Source: JANOQP01 sp044227705 (lineage in GTDB: Bacteria; Bacteroidota; Bacteroidia; Chitinophagales; Saprospiraceae). From it: 8,126 bases of DNA. Positions 5,810 through 8,126 of this stretch are shown here, in pieces (the first letter of the stretch is position 1; each line of letters begins with the position of its first letter). Both the position numbers and the translations under genes were made by a program. The stretch is taken from NCBI GenBank assembly GCA_044227705.1, contig JBGAWE010000206.1, positions 1 to 8,126 of the forward strand, in the 5' to 3' direction. The notes beneath the pieces were generated by a model that worked only from the letters and a program-made list of their open reading frames with translations, had not been told where the DNA came from and did not search any database.

Positions 5810-7297
5810 TCAAAGCCGCGACCACGTCGTGCCTTCCTTCCCGTCTTTCACCTGGATGTTCGCGGCGGCCAGCCCGTCGCGGATTTTGTCGCTGGCGGCC
5901 CAGTTTTTCTCGGCCCTTGCGGTCGTCCGCATTTCTAGAATCAGGTTCATCAAACCCTCGACGGTCGCGTTGTCGCCCGCTGCGGCCGAGTCGTCCATCA
6001 GGCCGAACACGTTGAAAATCAACGTGTTGGAAAGTTTTTTCCACTCCGAAAGCACCTCGTCGGAGACGGCAGCGGCTGGCATCTGCTTGTTGAAGATCTT
6101 CTGGGCGAAGCCTCCCAACTCGTTCACTTTGGCAATGGAGAGCGCGGTGTTGAAGTCGTCGTTCATCGCCTCGACGGCCTCGGCGAGGAGGGTGCGGATG
6201 GCCGCGTCCTCGGTGCCGGGCTGGGGGTTTCCGCCGGGCAGCTCCTGCAAAATCTTGTTGGTCTCCATCAACTTCTTGAAGCCCTTTTCGGCCGCCTGCA
6301 GCCCGTCGTCGGTGATGTTGAGCGTCGAGCGGTAGTGGGCCTGCAAAAAGAAATAGCGGATGGCCATCGGCGAGTAGGCCTTCGTGATGTGCGGGCTGTC
6401 GCCGGTGAAAAGCTCGGTCGGCGTGATGTAGTTGCCCTCCGATTTCGACATTTTCCGCCCGTTCATCTCGAGCATGTTGGTGTGCAGCCAGTAGTTGGCC
6501 GGGGCGCAGCCGCAGGCGCCCATGTTCTGCGCGACCTCGTTCTCGTGGTGCGGGAACTTCAGGTCGTTGCCCCCGCCGTGGATGTCGAAGGTCTTTCCGA
6601 GGTACTTCGTCGACATCGCCGAGCACTCAAGGTGCCAGCCGGGGAAGCCCTCCGACCACTTCGAGCGCCAGCGCATGAGGTGCTCGGGCTTGGCCTTCAT
6701 CCAGATGGCGAAGTCGGCCGGGTGGTCTTTTTCGTCCTGCGCGTGGAGGGCGCGGGTCTCGGCATAGAGGTCGTCGAGGACGCGGCCCGAGACCTGCCCG
6801 TAGACGTCCGGCTTGTCGCGGGCAAACTTTTCGACGCTGAAATAGACGGAGCCGTTGCGCTCGTATCCCCAGCCGTTGGACAATATGGCCTCGACCATCT
6901 CGATCTGCTCGGGGATGTGGCCCGTCGCGCGTGGCTCGATGCTCGGCGGCAGGTTGTTGAACAGGCGCATCTTCTCCTGAAAGTCGAGCGTGTACTTCTG
7001 GGCGACCTCCATCGGCTCGAGGCGTTCGAGGCGGGCGCCCCGGGCCATGCGGTCCTCGCCGTCGTCGAGGATGTGGCCGACGTCGGTGATGTTGCGGACG
7101 TAGCGCACCTTCTCAAAATGCTGCAACAGCCAGCGGTAGATGACGTCGAAGCTGACATAGGTGCGGCAGTTGCCGATGTGGGCGTTGCTGTAGACGGTCG
7201 GGCCGCAGACGTACATGCCGACGTGCGTGGGGTCGATGGGGCGGAAGGTCTCTTTCTTGCCGGTGAGGGAGTTGTGGACGCGGAGTTCGTGATTCAT
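5810..7297 (-). CDS. cysS: Cysteinyl-tRNA synthetase
   Basis: CysRS is a class I aminoacyl-tRNA synthetase that activates cysteine and charges tRNA-Cys in the cytoplasm; it is essential. At 495 residues it has full family length. Visible motifs are MYVCGPTVY (28-36), the HIGH-type HIGN (40-43), GWHLECSAMS (220-229), DIHGGGNDLKFPHHENE (238-254) and KMSKS (282-286). The zinc ligands expected from E. coli correspond to Cys31, Cys225, His250 and Glu254, all present. The C-terminal anticodon/DALR-like region runs from about 320 to 495. The ATG at 7297 is followed directly by MNHELRVHNSLTGKKE, the normal start for the family. It is 25 bases after the DUF4276 gene and 8 bases before murQ on the same strand. 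A promoter-like -7 box abuts the start (see 7303-7334), so it may be expressed independently of the upstream pair. Confidence 0.98.
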   Translation of the reverse strand: MNHELRVHNSLTGKKETFRPIDPTHVGMYVCGPTVYSNAHIGNCRTYVSFDVIYRWLLQHFEKVRYVRNITDVGHILDDGEDRMARGARLERLEPMEVAQKYTLDFQEKMRLFNNLPPSIEPRATGHIPEQIEMVEAILSNGWGYERNGSVYFSVEKFARDKPDVYGQVSGRVLDDLYAETRALHAQDEKDHPADFAIWMKAKPEHLMRWRSKWSEGFPGWHLECSAMSTKYLGKTFDIHGGGNDLKFPHHENEVAQNMGACGCAPANYWLHTNMLEMNGRKMSKSEGNYITPTELFTGDSPHITKAYSPMAIRYFFLQAHYRSTLNITDDGLQAAEKGFKKLMETNKILQELPGGNPQPGTEDAAIRTLLAEAVEAMNDDFNTALSIAKVNELGGFAQKIFNKQMPAAAVSDEVLSEWKKLSNTLIFNVFGLMDDSAAAGDNATVEGLMNLILEMRTTARAEKNWAASDKIRDGLAAANIQVKDGKEGTTWSRL

Positions 7298-7302
7298 GGG
7301 GG

Positions 7303-7334
7303 CGAAGGTAGGCGGGCTGGCCTCAACTCTTCAA
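7303..7334 (-). promoter_or_regulatory. Candidate Bacteroidota-type promoter for cysS
   Basis: On the minus strand TACCTTCG (7310 down to 7303) matches the TAnnTTyG -7 box, and a TTG (7334-7332) lies 21 bases upstream as a minimal -33 element. The box ends 5 bases before the cysS ATG, so transcription would begin at or within a few bases of the start codon, giving a leaderless or near-leaderless mRNA. The -33 element falls inside the last codons of the DUF4276 gene. Confidence 0.45.
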
Positions 7335-7970
7335 GGCTTCCAATTGCTCAAGCCACTGGTTGAAGTGCATGCACTCGGCGCGGATGCGCTCAAGGCCGAT
7401 TTTTTCAGCAACGAAGCAGCCGAAAAGGGGTTTTTGGTAGTCGCCAACAAGCTTTTTGATTCTCCACGAAGGTGCGAGCTGTGGCGTGTTGTTGATATGC
7501 TCGGGGCTTTCAAACTGGTCTCGTATTTCCTGAAAAACATCCTTCTTTAGTTTGTAGTCCATGCTGAAAGTTGCGTGCATGTCCTTTGGGCTGGAAAAAA
7601 GGAGGGCCTCGAACTCGTGGAGCTGATAATAGGGGATAAACCGCCAATTGTCCAGATTTTCCGATTCAATATCTTGCTTAAAGGCATCCTCAAGTGCCGC
7701 TATCTTTTCCATCGGCCCTAATTGTCGTGTCGTCGATTTGCCGGGAAAGGCATCAGGCATAGCATAAAGGTCAACCATGGTGGTGACCCAACTTGTCGGC
7801 TCGTGCTTGAGCCATTGGAGGACATGGCGGCGCAGCTTGGCCCAGCTTGTTCCGGTTCCCATGTTCCTTGCTGTTGCGAGGATGCCCAGTTTTAGCAAAT
7901 GAGGATAGAGGAGCGTCTTTACGAACTCCTCCTCGGTGCGGCCCTCGCAAATGATATTGAGTCGAATCAT
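7323..7970 (-). CDS. DUF4276 family protein, putative Toprim-like partner of an AAA ATPase
   Basis: The 215-residue product has the DUF4276 pattern: beta-strand and acidic motif IICEGRTEEEF (6-16), MVDLYAMPDAFPG (66-77) and the HEFEALLF motif (118-125). The CEGxTE glutamate (Glu9), the VDLY aspartate (Asp67) and the HEFE acids resemble the metal-binding acids of Toprim-type nucleases, but assigning catalysis is inference. There is no signal peptide or membrane helix, so it should be cytoplasmic. I chose the ATG at 7970 over the upstream start at 8000 because it overlaps the ATPase stop as ATGA and begins exactly at the conserved strand. The gene is paired with a AAA-type ATPase, the usual neighbour of this family as I recall it. 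GC content is clearly lower than in cysS, suggesting acquisition by transfer. A defence role is plausible by analogy with OLD/Toprim-ATPase systems but is not shown here. Confidence 0.8.
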   Translation of the reverse strand: MIRLNIICEGRTEEEFVKTLLYPHLLKLGILATARNMGTGTSWAKLRRHVLQWLKHEPTSWVTTMVDLYAMPDAFPGKSTTRQLGPMEKIAALEDAFKQDIESENLDNWRFIPYYQLHEFEALLFSSPKDMHATFSMDYKLKKDVFQEIRDQFESPEHINNTPQLAPSWRIKKLVGDYQKPLFGCFVAEKIGLERIRAECMHFNQWLEQLEALKS

Positions 7971-8126
7971 GGGCGGCCTCCGAAGACGTTTTGTTCCCAC
8001 AGCTGGCCTAGACTATATTCTTCGAGCCAGCCTTTCAACTCCTCGTGGTTGAGCCGATTGTATACGGACTTGCGCCCTTCGCGCTCTACGACGACCACAT
8101 CCTCGGGGGCGAACTCGCTTACCAAG
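7967..8126 (-). CDS. C-terminal end of a AAA-type ATPase (AAA_21-like)
   Basis: Only the last 52 codons are in the window (first full codon at 8125-8123); the gene runs off the right edge. The fragment reads EDVVVVEREGRKSVYNRLN, then EELKGWLEEYSLGQLWEQ and ends in GGRP. This tail (the YSLGxLWE ... GGRP pattern) is what I recall at the end of SMC-like AAA_21/AAA_15 ATPases that sit directly before DUF4276 genes. No Walker motif is visible because the ATPase core lies outside. The TGA at 7969-7967 overlaps the DUF4276 ATG by four bases, indicating coupled translation and probably a fixed stoichiometric partnership. Alternative identities cannot be excluded from so short a piece. Confidence 0.65.
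   Translation of the reverse strand, partial: LVSEFAPEDVVVVEREGRKSVYNRLNHEELKGWLEEYSLGQLWEQNVFGGRP

Noticed and set aside
4983..6626. A 547-codon minus-strand frame ending as MurQ
   Set aside because: Only the last 272 codons look like MurQ. The upstream part is Arg/His/Gly-rich out-of-frame reading of cysS, so it is not a fusion.
6335..7363. 342-codon plus-strand frame over cysS
   Set aside because: Val/Ala/Gly/Asp-rich translation typical of antisense frames in GC-rich genes; cysS on the other strand is certain.

Overview
The window is GC-rich and densely packed, and it looks like a bacterial chromosome from the Bacteroidota, possibly a high-GC Saprospiria-like lineage. The evidence is a TPR/transmembrane/HTH regulator of a type typical of that phylum, a secreted repeat-rich beta-helix protein, a MurQ of the short form I associate with that phylum, no obvious Shine-Dalgarno sites, and a TAnnTTyG-type -7 box just before cysS. 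The lineage call rests on recognising protein families by eye, not on a search.

Layout. (1) At 1-922 on the minus strand is the N-terminal part of a secreted right-handed beta-helix protein with PMP-like repeats; it runs off the left edge. Its start codon overlaps the stop of a small one-helix membrane protein (919-1149). (2) At 1231-2946 on the minus strand is a predicted transmembrane regulator: signal peptide, TPR region, one membrane helix, coiled coil and C-terminal HTH. (3) Divergent from it, on the plus strand, is an ABC transporter pair: an ATPase (3082-3732) and an FtsX/MacB-like permease (3729-4979), overlapping by four bases. The permease has a His/Asp-rich extracytoplasmic loop, and its extreme C-terminus appears frameshifted. 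(4) The permease converges on murQ (4983-5801, minus). Their stop codons lie in the two arms of an inverted repeat. (5) Upstream of murQ, on the same strand, is cysS (5810-7297). (6) Upstream of cysS is a DUF4276 protein (7323-7970) that overlaps by four bases the 3' end of an AAA-type ATPase gene (7967-8126) running off the right edge.

How the genes fit together. The regulator/ABC divergon could be a regulated envelope export or lipoprotein/metal-handling unit. murQ and cysS are housekeeping genes in one transcription unit. The ATPase-DUF4276 pair has visibly lower GC than cysS beside it and looks like a horizontally acquired two-gene module. The family resembles Toprim-nuclease/ATPase pairs implicated in phage defence, and this is the most promising lead in the window for an under-described system, but most of the ATPase is missing here. 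There is no gene-free stretch longer than about 140 bases. I saw no tRNA, rRNA, CRISPR array or insertion sequence.
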